Shown in pieces: positions 35,001-46,660 of a stretch of DNA of 64,000 nucleotides (the first letter of the stretch is position 1; every line of letters starts with the position of its first letter). The stretch spans positions 308,001-372,000 of the forward strand of contig OU612068.1 in the NCBI GenBank assembly GCA_914767715.1. Reading direction: 5' to 3'. The DNA is from Membranipora membranacea (lineage: Eukaryota; Bryozoa; Gymnolaemata; Cheilostomatida; Membraniporidae). The position numbers and the translations under genes are program-made. The notes beneath the pieces were generated by a model, which worked only from the letters and a program-made list of their open reading frames with translations, searched no databases and was not told where the DNA came from.

Positions 35001-38000
35001 CTGTGTGGGGGGAGCCCCAACATAAACTGTCTGAGACTAAATTTCAAGCTGTCGGGACAGCAGATTCAGGCCTTATATTGGGCACTCCGGAAACAGAACA
35101 GAACTTTGGATTAGACTGAAGTTAGCGGAATTTTGGTTCACTTTATGAAATAGTTTGAAATTACATCTACAAAAGACACACTTTTACCAGGATTTAAATT
35201 AGGCCTATTAATATGATTGGCTACATTATGATTCCACACACTCTAAGTAAATTCAGAAAAAAATTCTTTCTCATGACTAAAACCTACGATACATGAACAT
35301 GAACCTAGTCATCTCCACATACCCCTATCATTCCATCCCATGTCTACAAATGCGGATAGCGAGTCGAAATTCTATTCTTATGCATTCTACTATGTTTATA
35401 TGCACCCTAGCCCAGTAGTGTTATCTGATCATATGATAGAGGAAGGTACTGACCTTATGTGACTGAGAGTTGGGAGGTTTAGTAGAGCCGACTAAAAGTA
35501 CTAAATTCATCTTATTCTACTGTAAGTAGTGTTATATCTGATCATATGATAGAGGAATGTACTGACCTTATGTGACTGAGAGTTGGGAGGTTTAGTGGAG
35601 CCGACTAAAAGTACTACATTCATCTTATTCTGCTGTAAGTAGTGTTATATCTGATCATATGATAGAGGAAGGTACTGACCTTATGTGACTGAGAGTTTGG
35701 AGGTTTAGTGGAGCCGACTAAAAGTACTACATTCATCTTATTCTGCTGTGAGTAGTGTTATATCTGATCATATGATAGAGGGAGGTACTGACCTTATGTG
35801 ACTGAGAGTTGGGAGGTTTAGTGGAGCCGACTAAAAGTACTATATTCATCTTATTCTGCTGTAAGTAGTGTTATATCTGATCATATGATAGAGGGAGGTA
35901 CTGACCTTATGTGACTGAGAGTTGGGAGGTTTAGTGGAGCCGACTAAAAGTACTACATTCATCTTATTCTGCTGTAAGTAGTGTTATATCTGATCATATG
36001 ATAGAGGAAGGTACTGACCTTATGTGACTGAGAGTTGGGAGGTTTAGTGGAGCAGACTAAAAGTACTACATTCATCTTATTCTGCTGTAAGTAGTGTTAT
36101 ATCTGATCATATGATAGAGGGAGGTACTGACCTTATGTGACTGAGAGTTGGGAGGTTTAGTGGAGCCGACTAAAAGTACTATATTCATCTTATTCTGCTG
36201 TAAGTAGTGTTATATCTGATCATATGATAGAGGAAGGTACTGACCTTATGTGACTGAGAGTTGGGAGGTTTAGTGGAGCCGACTAAAAGTACTACATTCA
36301 TCTTATTCTGCTGTAAGTAGTGTTATATCTGATCATATGATAGAGGGAGGTACTGACCTTATGTGACTGAGAGGTGGGAGGTTTAGTGGAGCCGACTAAA
36401 AGTACTACATTCATCTTATTCTGCTGTAAGTAGTGTTATATCTGATCATATGATAGAGGAAGGTACTGACCTTATGTGACTGAGAGTTGGGAGGTTTAGT
36501 AGAGCCGACTAAAAGTACTACATTCATCTTATTCTGCTGTAAGAAGTACATACTAAGAGATAATGTCTCTAGGATAGTTCTCCTCATATCACCATTCCTT
36601 TTAGCTTCCTAACAAATAGACATAATCACAGCATACAAATTACATTTGTATCATAGTAATTAATCAGGTGACACCATGCAAAGTTTTGTTCTGTATTTAG
36701 TAAAGTAACAGCATGGCGTTTTTATATATTGAGAACATAGCATTGTGGGGGGAGGGGCGTTTCATGTTCCATAAAAGAGCTTTAGTTCCTGACACGTATT
36801 AATTCTCACATCATGTGTTCATAGGATTTAAAATCGAAAGTTAAAGGGCAACCAAGGTTTCGCAGCAATGCATTAATGGGTAACAAATAATGTGCTGGGC
36901 AGCATCAGCTTTGTGCATTACGCGATACAAAACTCAAAGTAGTTGCTGACTCTAAGCTGGGTAACACTTCAGTTTAGGGGAAGTTCCAAGACTTTGCTGT
37001 AATAATTATAGAGCACAGGCTAAATAATAACAGGAACAGGAAACTGCTATGTGGTATTCTCTTTTAGATGAGTTTGAGTACCCTGATGGAAGAAATGTTT
37101 CACAAGAATTCTGGCTGAATAATCATCCGAATTATATTTTGTCTTTTTCCCCATGCAGAAGGTGTAATCTGCTATTAATCAATGGCCATCAATGAGAAGT
37201 TGTTTGAAAACTTGGTTGCCCTTTAAAACTTATAATGATTATACCCATTGATTAAAGGTTTATACATCGTGATTCATTGAAGCCAATATTGCTTGAAATG
37301 CACCATCTTTTGTTATAATAAGCCCTTGTTTGTCCATCATTGAGTTTTTCCCTATAGATGTGGCACACTACTCGTAGCAGAGAAAGCTTTGATCTTATAC
37401 CTGATCCTCCATTTCCTGTCTGAAGACATCTTCGGTGATCTGAATAACAGCGAATGGTTTACACGGATCTGTAGCCTGACTGAAATACTTCATCCAGTAT
37501 CTCACCTCTCTCTGATCGGGACGTACCTAAACAAACAATCACATCTACAGTATATACCCCTCGTATACACATCTACAGTATATACCCCTCGTATACACAT
37601 CTACAGTATATAACCCTCGTATACACATCTACAGTATATACCCCTTATATACACATCTACAGTATATACCCACATATACGCAACTACAGTATATACCCCT
37701 CATATACACATCTACAGTATATACCCCTCATATACACATCTACAGTATATACCCCTTATATATACATCTACAGTATATGCCCCTCATATACACATCTACA
37801 GTATATACTCCTCATTTACACATCTACAGTATATACCCCTCACACACATCCCAATACACATGGATCAGTTGAAGACTTCCTACATACCAAGATATCGTGG
37901 TCAGGCAGCAAGCACTGCTATTGGAATGCAAGATTTTTCAGTCAAAAAGCTCCTACCTCTTTTGGATAATAAAAGGAAATTAGGAATTACCCTCTCCTTC

Positions 38001-39786
38001 TTGAGCTGTCTAGTCATAGATTGAAACAACACATAGTGAACGCTTAATGGACCTGTATATTAAAGGGCAACCAAGGTTTCGCAGCAATGCATTACTGGAT
38101 AGCAAATAATGTGCGGGGCGGCATCAGCTTTGTGCATTACGCGATGCAAAACTCAAAGTAGTTGCTGACTCTAAGCTGGGTAACACTTCAGTTTTGGGAA
38201 GGTTCCAAGACTTTGCTGTAATAATTATAGAGCACTGGCTAAATAATAACAGGAACAGGAAACTGCTATGTGGTATTCTCTTTTAGCTGAGTTTGAGTAC
38301 CTGATGGAAGAAACGTTTCACAAGAATTCTGGCTGAATAATCATCCGAATTATATTTTGTCTTTTTCCCCATGCAGATGGTGCTATCTGCTATGAATCAA
38401 TGGCCATCAATGAGAAGTTGTTCGAAACCTTGGTTGCACTTTAAACTCCATACCCACACGACTACATCATATTTGATCAAGAAGGGAATTCTTGATCACA
38501 TCTGTCATTTTTTTCCCAAAATATGCTTGGATTTGTGAACTGTTTGAATCTAGGTTCAGCCCAGCAAGAACTACAAGAAGTAGTTGCCTGTGTAGTCTTG
38601 CCTGTGTAGTCTGTATTGCCTGTATTGCGTTGTGTATTGGTGCCTGGTATTGTGTTGCCTGTATTGCCTGTGTAGTCTTAAAAACCCAACCCTCGATGCA
38701 GAATCTAAATATCCCTATACATCATACATGGCAGTCAAGAATTCAGTCACTTTTTGGGTAAAACACCTCTCACTATGTTGGTATAGGTCATGAAACATGA
38801 TTGTATCTCATGTTGAGAAAATGGGTTATTTCAACAACAATCAATCTCGATATCTGAGATTACCAGAACCAAGAATGCTAAGATTACCTCGTCAAAGAAC
38901 CACTGCAACATAGGAACCCCATTCAGCATCGGATTGGAGTGTCTGCTACAATAACAAATACAGAGACAAGTAACGGCACAGTGATCAGATCTAAGTAACA
39001 ATACTATGAACATGTATCACTAGGGTGAATGAACAACCTATCAATGGTAAAATATATCAAACTTTATCTCAGGTTGTTGACAATTTTTGAGATTAAGTTA
39101 AACGCAACTTTTTCTTTTCAATAATCACTCGTGCTGATCATGATAGTTATTGAGCTGTCATGTATTCTTTTGATTAATTGAAGGTGATTAGCATACAGGC
39201 AAGAGGTATTGTTTGGTGACCGATATAACTCTCATATCCTGCAGTCAAAATATGAGGTGATGAGATCAGGTGATTAAAACTACCGATCTCATCTGTGAAT
39301 ATACAAATTCTGATTTATTCACAGTGCAATAAACTAGCCTTGTCACGGGCTTTGGTTTTTTGGTTTTGGGAACCAAAAAACCAAAGCCCGTGACAAGGCT
39401 ACTAATAATGCCCTTGAACAGGACATTGTGAGATTATCGAGCGTTCCATTAATAGAGCAGAAGCCATATGAACTCTCTACTAGTAATTATCTCTGGACTG
39501 ACCATCAACCCCCATCTGTGTATGGAAGCATGGCTCATAAACCAAGCCCACCAGAGCTCATGATGTATTATCTGTAGCTGTGCTGTACTTACTTGGCTTG
39601 CTGTGCTGTAGTAGTGTGGTGACGTTGTGACGTTGTATTATTTGGATGTTTTGTAGACACGGATGAAGTGCTCCGACATGATCTCAGGTTCTCTCTGAAT
39701 GATGTCTTATATAGATCATCAGCTCCTCCCTTCCACAGACATTTATGAAAGAGGCGCACAGCTTGTGTGGTCATTCGGGAATTCAT
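29062..39786 (-). CDS. NAGS: N-acetylglutamate synthase, mitochondrial (NAGS)
   Basis: NAGS makes N-acetylglutamate from acetyl-CoA and glutamate in the mitochondrial matrix; in urea-cycle animals this activates carbamoyl-phosphate synthetase 1. Twelve exons join in frame on the minus strand: 39786-39593, 38945-38888, 37526-37401, one copy of exon 4 (ten occur at 35454-36536), 34016-33895, 32852-32645, 32268-32182, 31790-31691, 31048-30925, 30665-30405, 30071-30018 and 29179-29062. This gives 505 aa with one exon-4 copy, near the vertebrate length. The Arg/Ser/Thr-rich, acid-poor N-terminus (about 60 aa) looks like a mitochondrial presequence. The inactive amino-acid-kinase domain spans about 85-330 (REVRYWMKYF, VFDGGHLF, LKVILLNSTGG, SSYVITSAGDVLTELL). 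The acetyltransferase domain spans about 360-500 (YYLDKFAVS, MFWRSRANNVFNSW, YEVRSDGIIK). Exons 6-12 come from duplication copy B. Exon 4 amplification and the tandem exon-6 donors are described separately. Confidence 0.93.
32390..32420. repeat. (GAA)n microsatellite
   Basis: About nine GAA units in a NAGS intron; copy A at about 23264-23281 has about six. Confidence 0.9.
32482..32590. repeat. Long imperfect hairpin (copy B)
   Basis: Copy B equivalent of the 23343-23455 inverted repeat. It is again directly downstream, in transcript sense, of the NAGS exon-6 donors. Confidence 0.8.
32591..32648 (-). repeat. 24-bp tandem donors at NAGS exon 6 (copy B, 3 donors)
   Basis: Three in-frame donors at a 24-bp period. 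This copy belongs to the complete NAGS gene, so use of the second or third donor would insert 8 or 16 residues (VSHSHKGQ units) right after the GGINDHKGQ loop of the kinase-like domain. Confidence 0.88.
32939..33032 (-). other. EF-hand-like cryptic exon (copy B)
   Basis: Same 94-nt acceptor-to-donor segment as at 23825-23918, with no visible coding difference. It lies in the intron between NAGS exons 5 and 6 of the complete gene. Confidence 0.35.
33237..33838. repeat. About 32-bp minisatellite (copy B)
   Basis: Shorter version of the copy A array (about 0.6 kb against 1.24 kb), with more divergent monomers at both ends. A (GGGA)n run follows at about 33862-33888. NAGS exon 5 (33895-34016) starts only a few bases beyond. 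Confidence 0.95.
34352..34630. repeat. 26-bp minisatellite in NAGS intron 4
   Basis: About ten copies of a unit like CATTAACCTAATTCTATGGA plus CTTACA. On the minus strand every unit contains GTAAGT, a donor-like motif, although no exon is adjacent. Confidence 0.95.
35443..36546 (-). repeat. NAGS: NAGS exon 4 amplified ten times (113-bp unit)
   Basis: Ten head-to-tail 113-bp units. Each contains a full 66-nt exon with acceptor (CTTACAG), donor (GTCAGT) and 47 nt of intron. Exon copies run 35454-35519, 35567-35632, 35680-35745, 35793-35858, 35906-35971, 36019-36084, 36132-36197, 36245-36310, 36358-36423 and 36471-36536. The peptide is QNKMNVVLLVGSTKPPNSQ plus SHK, phase 0 at both ends, and fits the first strand of the NAGS kinase-like domain. 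Copies differ by few substitutions (LVG to LVC in the 36019 copy; N to T in the 36358 copy). The acceptor is a NAGNAG pair in most copies. The 35454 copy has TAG in place of the second CAG, so it must skip that codon to avoid a stop. Confidence 0.93.
36845..37222. mobile_element. TTAA-flanked MITE, copy 1
   Basis: A 378-bp element with terminal inverted repeats (AGGGCAACCAAGGTTTCG at left; right end AACTTGGTTGCCCT), flanked by TTAA on both sides, as in piggyBac-type target duplications. A second copy lies 0.8 kb away. No ORF. It sits in a NAGS intron. Confidence 0.75.
37545..37845. repeat. About 26-bp minisatellite in NAGS intron 2
   Basis: About eleven copies of a unit like ATACACATCTACAGTATATA plus CCCCTC. 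On the minus strand each unit holds CTGTAG, an acceptor-like motif. The array starts within 20 bp of the true acceptor of the exon at 37401-37526. Confidence 0.92.
38064..38440. mobile_element. TTAA-flanked MITE, copy 2
   Basis: Same element as 36845-37222 in the same orientation, about 377 bp, again with TTAA on each side and a few substitutions and indels. Confidence 0.75.
39335..39401. mobile_element. Perfect foldback element (31-bp arms)
   Basis: Starts TAGCCTTGTCACGGGC and ends with its exact reverse complement, with a 5-nt loop. It shares its termini with the hairpin at 7615-7681. It lies in NAGS intron 1. Confidence 0.7.
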
Positions 39787-39899
39787 ATTCGATACCCTCT
39801 CCGCTCAACTCTACAAATAATATAATACTTACATGTACTGAGCATGATATACTAGTACAGGTTGATTAAGGTTGATTGAAATAAGGTGTGTTATCACAC

Positions 39900-40120
39900 G
39901 CCACATCCCGAAGTATGGGCGGTGAAATATTAGTTGACTTAGTGGCAAGGCCGCAATATATGCGCCATGTGCTCTCTTTTTTCAGGCATGCAGGAGCACA
40001 CCTAGGAGCCAACCAAACCCATGTAATCGATGGACTGCAGTGGGATTCAAACCCGTGACTTCCAACAATTGCATGCTAACGGTACTGCGCTCTAACCAAC
40101 TGAGCCACCTCCTACTCCTT
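39900..40120 (-). mobile_element. tRNA-derived SINE
   Basis: On the minus strand a tRNA-like head has a box A (TGGCTCAGTTGGTTAGAGCG, about 40088-40107) and a box B (GGGTTTGAATCCC, 40042-40054), with TTAGCAT at the anticodon-loop place suggesting Ala(AGC) ancestry. The anticodon stem pairs poorly and a non-tRNA body follows (GCACATGGCGCATATATTGC), so this is a SINE and not a tRNA gene. It lies 100-330 bp upstream of the NAGS start. The 3' limit is approximate. Confidence 0.7.
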
Positions 40121-42689
40121 TGCAGTTCAGTGTAACATGTTCTTCTATCCAGTTCCACACCAAACTCTGATATGTGCCAATCAGACACAATGGAATGCTA
40201 AATTCTAATCAATTTTCAAAATCCCTTCGGAGCAACGAACTCCCTCATTGTTCTGAAGATTTAAAATCACTGGCGCCGTGATACTTTTCAATAACTCGAG
40301 GGAGAAATAAGGTTTCTTACCATACGAGCAGAGACACACTCAGCAACGCGCGAACTCACCAACAGCTTCTTATTTTATTTCTCACGAGGCAGGATTTCTG
40401 TCAGAGAGCATTCTAAAATGAGAGTATAACTGATTGTATAAAGGATTGACTCATTTTCAGGCAAAATGATGGTCAGAAATTAAATATGACACCAATAATT
40501 TGATGATGTTCCATATCAATATGATATAATCGACGGTAAATGAGACGATAGCTAACAACCAGCAGAGCCAAATGGAACTACAATTTCTTAAATGATTATC
40601 TACGGTAACAGTGATTATTAGAAAGAACACAATCAAACGTTTATATTTACACAGTATTGGATAGAACAGAAGTTAAGAAATCATATGGCCGTCTTCCCCA
40701 TAATATTAGTTATTATTATAATTATTACCCATGAGCTGAGAATAGGCATTGACTATAAATCTGTGAAAAATGCAGAAAACTGGTAGTAAAAGGATAATTG
40801 CCGAATTTCTCAAAACAGTTCAAGTACAAAGTTTCACATTGTAAAGACCTTTTATTTTTAATAACCAGCCTAGTAAAGAGAAATTATCCTGTGCATGTTT
40901 GCTCGACACCACATCCACAATGTAAGGAAACACTATCAGCACAACTATCTTTGGAATTGTCTTAATAGCAGAATTAGAAATAAAATGCACATCTATCCAT
41001 TCCTAAGCTATTATGGGGTTAACAAGCCAATTTGCCATGGTACCCAGTATCAACCTTTCAGATGCTGATCATTGTTCAAATCCTCTAGCTAGTGTCATAT
41101 TTTTTGCTTGACCTGTGTAGACTTACCTACAACTAAGAGCTTCACCCACCAGTTTTGTGGTTGGGTGCTTTATAGACTTGTATATAATGAGCATAATCAT
41201 ACATTATATTTTGGAGTGACAAATGATATAAATAATCAAATCACTAACTAATTGTAATTATTAATATGCAATTACAAGCAACAGGTTTAATTAATCCCTG
41301 CTTACTACTCTTAGTCTACTCTACTACTTAAAGAGGGGTACGGGTCAGATTCACTTTCTCCCTTCCCTATCCAGGTTGATAGATCACCCAATTCCGATTA
41401 TGTACATGTGCTCCGATTTGGCGCCAAATACATCATATCAATTTGTTTACATTTATAAGCAAGAATATGATGTCATATGTAGGACTCTCATAAACAATGC
41501 CCTATCAATCAATAATGACTGATTTATATTTAGCGATTTTTCTCAGTAAATATTTAGAATTTTTGAAAATCATTTAAGCTACACATTCCTCAACTATATT
41601 TGACTCTGGTGATGTAGTTTTGAAACCTAATTTTTTTTTAGAAGAAAATTAGATGTAAAAAAGTGTAGGAATACAATAATTTTCAGTTCGGTTTATAGTT
41701 AGATTACAGTGTCACAATGTGTGTCAAAGCAGGTGCACTGCATGATATTGATTCTCTAATGAATTGTAAATCAATATATCATTAAACATCATGTTTTACG
41801 CTATTAAATATGGCTCAATGTAGCCTGTCTTGACAAGACATGCTATGCTCCGTGTAATTACCGTGATCTCATAAGTTTTTAGGATTTAATTTTGAGCATA
41901 GCAAATTGGTAAAAGTAAGTCTCATAAAAAAAAAATTTGGTCCATATTATTACTCCCCGCACAAGAAAATCCCTGTGGATATACTACCAAGTGTCTTCAA
42001 TTAATGCTGGATCTGAATTACACTCCATCTTTAATATTCACTTCAATATATTGCTGGTTAAAAAAGACCAGCTCAATCAGTAGTTTAATCACTTATTACT
42101 TGGCTCAGTCCATCAAACTAAAGTGTGAGAGAATCCCATGAGTTGGTTGAACCAACTAAATTCAGTACTGCCACACACTTCTTACATGCCATGAGCATGA
42201 CATTTTCAATGTTGAGTTCCGGTTCACTTAGAGTTCCGGTTCCGGTACAACATGGCGGTAATAAATTTTCTCTTTGAAACTTTTGCAAATATCTGCTCAA
42301 AACCAAACGGCACACAGCCTACAGCCGATCTGATATCACCAAAGATCATCTCTAAAACTTCCCAATCTCCCCTAGAGCCATCAGTTCGTAAGTCAGGCAA
42401 TATATATAGCAATATTTACCAGTTGACCAGTGGTGGCCTGTTAGCTTAGTCAAACAGGCCAAGAACAAAGAAAAGGTCTAGACTACTAGTTCAGCAGTGA
42501 GAGACTGAACGAGGTACCAGTACCGGAGAGGAAGCATCATTACTAGATTAAATCAATGAATCAGGTATTAGGCCATTGTTCAGTTTCCAAAACTCTCACA
42601 GCAATGAACTCACAGCCAGCATTTTTGACAAGGAATAGGAGAAATTTTTCAATTGTGATCTTAGTGCATTGAACCACTGATCACAGTAA
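40121..42689. other. Gene-free stretch upstream of NAGS
   Basis: AT-rich sequence in which I see no exon with support. The short ORFs here lack coding character and splice context. Confidence 0.5.
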
Positions 42690-43363
42690 AGGCTGGTCCA
42701 GAATTGCAGCAAAATCGCACGATTTCGGGAGTTGTGCGACTACTGCAATTGTAGACCACAAAATCGCAGTATCGCAGGAGTCGTGCCACCTCTGCGCGTG
42801 GCCGTGATTCCTGTCGCAGAAGTTCAGCAGTGTCAGACCCGCAATGGTAGCCTGAGATTTTATTGTGGACCATGGTCGTGTGATTTCATTGGTTCTGCAA
42901 CAGCTTGACCTTTTTACTTTCCAGCCCACAATGCATTGTCCTTTGTAAATATGCCAATACAGGAGCGAGCCATTTATCAGTAATGAAGTAGTTAGTAGTG
43001 TGAACATCAAAGTTCCTCACATTCTTCACTCACTCCAGCCTTCTCAAGGAGCAAGAAAGCAGCATGCCTTCATACATAGTTCACCGTGATTTGATGGATA
43101 TAATAAAATAATACAGAATCTTATATGACAAGAGTGAGTGAGTGGCCAGCTAAGAAATTTTGGTCAATGTTTTGACAATATCTTACAACTTGTGCAATTG
43201 TGAGCTATGGCTGCAACCTGCTGCAATGGCTGCTGCAACCTACTGCAACTCTACAATATTGCAGCGGTCTGCAATTGTGAACCATTGATTTTTAAAACCC
43301 TGCAACAACACTGCAACTCACTGCAACCGTCTTACCACCAACTCTGCAATTCTAGACCAGCCT
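42690..43363. mobile_element. Harbinger-like MITE, 674 bp
   Basis: Terminal inverted repeats of about 20 bp (AGGCTGGTCCAGAATTGCAG at left; right end reads CTGCAATTCTAGACCAGCCT) with one mismatch. It is flanked by TAA on both sides (42687-42689 and 43364-43366), matching the TWA target duplication of PIF/Harbinger elements. Subterminal CTGCAA/TTGCAG words recur in opposite orientation at each end. No transposase is encoded, so it is non-autonomous. Confidence 0.75.
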
Positions 43364-43579
43364 TAAAAGAGACAAGAGTCCAAGTAAATTGAATAGGTTG
43401 TATCAAACTTTACCACTCCTTCCACTACTTTTTGCTTTGCTTTTTGGCACCAGCTCAAGCAAAAGAAAGCCTAACTTGATCTTGAAAATTGAATAGCACT
43501 CCCATCTCAACAATTTGTGACTTTCTGCTTGTATTTGTGATTTTCACCCCTTGCACATCTCTTCACTGTCCATATGTCA

Positions 43580-46500
43580 TAGATATGTTTGCACCATTTT
43601 CTCTCAGATAACATCCAAGAGGCCAGAACATCAGTAGATATGACGAAAACTTTGACATCCCCTCCCAAGACCCAGCCTGCTGCAAAGAGGCGTAGAGGAA
43701 CAAGTGCATCAGGTAAAAAGAACAGTACCCAGACTCCCCCTGCTGATCTAAGTGCTGCTAATGCACACATATGCGCAACCTGCAACCAAACATTGTCTGA
43801 TGGTGTAAAAGGTATGATTTTTGAGGGAAATACACTCACTTAGATTGTGACCCCCAAATCAGTGATGATTTATACGATTCGACAGAGAGAAACTTGGACA
43901 ACTCTTTAACTTATTTCTGCATTGACTGTAAAACAATGATGGTCATATCCAACTCATCTGAACTGTGGGGCGGGATCATCAATAAGGTAGAGCGCATGTT
44001 AGACCAAGCCATGTCAAAGCGTAATGCACCACTTGCGGATGAGATAATGAATAAGCTTTCTGCTGAGATTGAGGAGCTCAGCCAGTCTAATAGGGAGCAT
44101 ATGAGTAATATGGTTAAAATCAAAGAAATAACTAATCAATTAGAATCGCAGAGCATAGGCTCAGACCACCATACAGATTTAGTAAATAAAATAGACAGGC
44201 TGATTGAAACCCTAAACAACCGAGTCCACAGCCCATGGGGCAACCCTGGGTTACAAACAAACCAAGGCCAACCTATGAGAGCAAACCCTAGAGAGCAACC
44301 ACCATCTCTAATGTACCTAGCAACCGGCAGGCCTCCGCTTTCTAATCAACCCAGACCAATAAATCATGACCATCTATCAAACAGCCCATCAGAGAATGTC
44401 CTTGATCCTGTGAACACGATTGTTATCTACAACATGAACATAAATAGGCCTGCATACATGAAAATTGAGCAGTTTATGCTGAAATGTAGAATCCGACGGT
44501 CTGAGGTGCAATTAGGTGATTGGTTGTACAAACCCCGTTCTGAACGCCAACCCCGTTGGTCAAAGGCTAGCCGCGTTGGTCAAAAGGCTAGCCGCGATAC
44601 GCTTGAAGCGCTCTGAACGCACCTTCAAAATCTACAAAGGTGATATCTATGAGGCAACTACAACTGAATTTTGTCGTTTTGATGATAGTAATGACACCAG
44701 CAATTCGCCCGGATTGGTGGATGAAACAAATCAGACAATCCCAGATCCTGCCCAAAGCATCACCAAGCATCAAGCTACCAGTGAGACCAATCAGTCAACC
44801 CCTGATCTTGCCCAAGACACCAACAATCCTCATGCTATCAATGTAGAAGAATCAGGGGAAACTCAAGATATTGACCATGACCCCTAATCTCAAAACCTTT
44901 CAAATGCTTTACATGAACTGTAATTCTGTTGTTGGTAAGCTAAGTGATATCCAAGCCTAGGTAGAGGTACTTAAACCCGATATTATTGCTATAACTGAAA
45001 CTAAAATTGACTGTAATTTTGATGATAATGAGCTGCTAGGTGATAGTTTTACATTGTGGGGTAACGATAGAGACGCTCATGGAGGTGGGGTTCTAATTGG
45101 CCTCAAAAACAGTGAGGGATTTAGTGTACTTGATCACAAAAACGGCCCTGGGGAATCTGTTTCCTTGTGCCTGCAGATACATCCCAAGATCAAATTCAAT
45201 CTCGTTACCTTTTACCGCCCACCTAGGGAATATCATTTGAACAATCTTATTGAAACTTTGGAAGCAAACTCGACTGAAAACGCTGTTTATCTCGGTGATT
45301 ATAACTTACCTGATTTCGATTGGTCAACTGAACCAGGAGTTGGTAAAATTAAGTTTATCTCTACTAGAAAGAGCCAACACCAGATGGCTCTCGACGCCAT
45401 CATTGAAGCTGACCTTATGCAACTGGTTTCCGAACCAACCCACATACTTGGAAATACCTTAGACTTGGTCATTGTTAATAAATCTTTCTTGAATGACATA
45501 GAATTACAGTGTGAAATTTTGCCGCGAATCTCTGATCACAATATGATACTTGCTACTATGAAAATTCAGGACATGGCGCATGTTGGCTCACAACTATAGG
45601 CCTATCAGTCTAACATCAATTATTGCTAAAACTCTTGAGCATGTAATCTGTTCCTCCATGTGGCAACACATTAATGACTATGGTTTACTCAAAAACAATC
45701 AGCACGGCTTTTGTAAATCTTTGAATACAACAACCCAACTCCTCCATGTGGTCCATAGAGCAGCTGAAGACTACGATCAAAAAAGGAGCACCACATGATT
45801 AGCTTTGATTTTAGCAAGGCCTTTGATCATGTCCCACACAATCTCCTTATCTATAAACTTAAAACGTATAATTTTGATAAGCGCTGTATAAACTGGATTG
45901 AAGAATGGCTCCATCAACGAAGCTCTGTGGTCTCAGTGAATGGACTCCTCTCCGAGGAGTTCCATGTGAAGTCTGGGGTTCCACAGGGCTCCATTCTTTA
46001 GCCTCTTCTCTTTATACTGTACGTAAATGATATGTCAGAGGATATTAAAAACAGTGACTGTAGATTATATGCAGACGATACCATCCTAAGCTCTGCCTCT
46101 GATCCAAATCTTATTCAGGATGACATAAATTATATATCTGGGCAGGGAAATGGGGAATGAAGTTCAACAACCTTAAATGCTGTCATCTCCAATTTGGTTC
46201 AGAAATCCCCACCCATACTTTTTTTCAGGGATATGAACCGATTCCAGCTTCCGTCTCTGTTAAATATCTAGGTGTGCATATTGATTACAACCTAAAATCT
46301 AATCTAAATACCATTGAGAAGGTCCAAAACAATGCCCTCCGATGGATTTACAGGTTAAATAAAACTGATAGCATAACTGAATGCCATATCTTAAATAACA
46401 TTGTATCTCTAGCTGATAGGCGAGCGGAGTTAGACTCCCTCTTCCTACGCAAGGTGGAGGCAGGGCTATTTGAAATAAAATTGAATAAATACATAAGGTT

Positions 46501-46660
46501 CTCATCCAAAGCACACAACACTAGAGGCAACACCATAAGCTGGGTCCATCGTACCAATGCATGGAAATTTTCGTACTGTAATCGAATTTAGGACCAAGTG
46601 AAGGTCTACTTCCCCCCCCCCCTTAACCCTGTTAACAACATCAATGACTAAATCTTAGTA
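43580..46660 (+). mobile_element. Decayed CR1/L2-like non-LTR retrotransposon
   Basis: ORF1 remains at about 43600-44887: a PHD-like cysteine pair (CATCNQTLSDG, with a later CIDC after frame breaks) and a coiled-coil region (WGGIINKVERMLDQAMS). ORF2 follows. Its endonuclease part (about 44900-45579) has TETK, GDYNLPDFDW and SDHNMI motifs. Reverse transcriptase pieces have NYRPISLTS, FDFSKAFDHVPHNLL, GVPQGS and YADDT, plus a C-terminal stretch (YLGVHIDYNLK, VQNNALRWIYRL). The endonuclease reads straight into the RT at about 45580, so the intervening part is deleted. In-frame stops and frameshifts at several points show it is dead. The clade is inferred from motif style only. Ends and target duplications were not found. 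Confidence 0.85.

Noticed and set aside
39982-40120. tRNA gene on the minus strand
   Set aside because: Box A and box B are good, but the anticodon stem does not pair and a long non-tRNA body follows; it is a tRNA-derived SINE.
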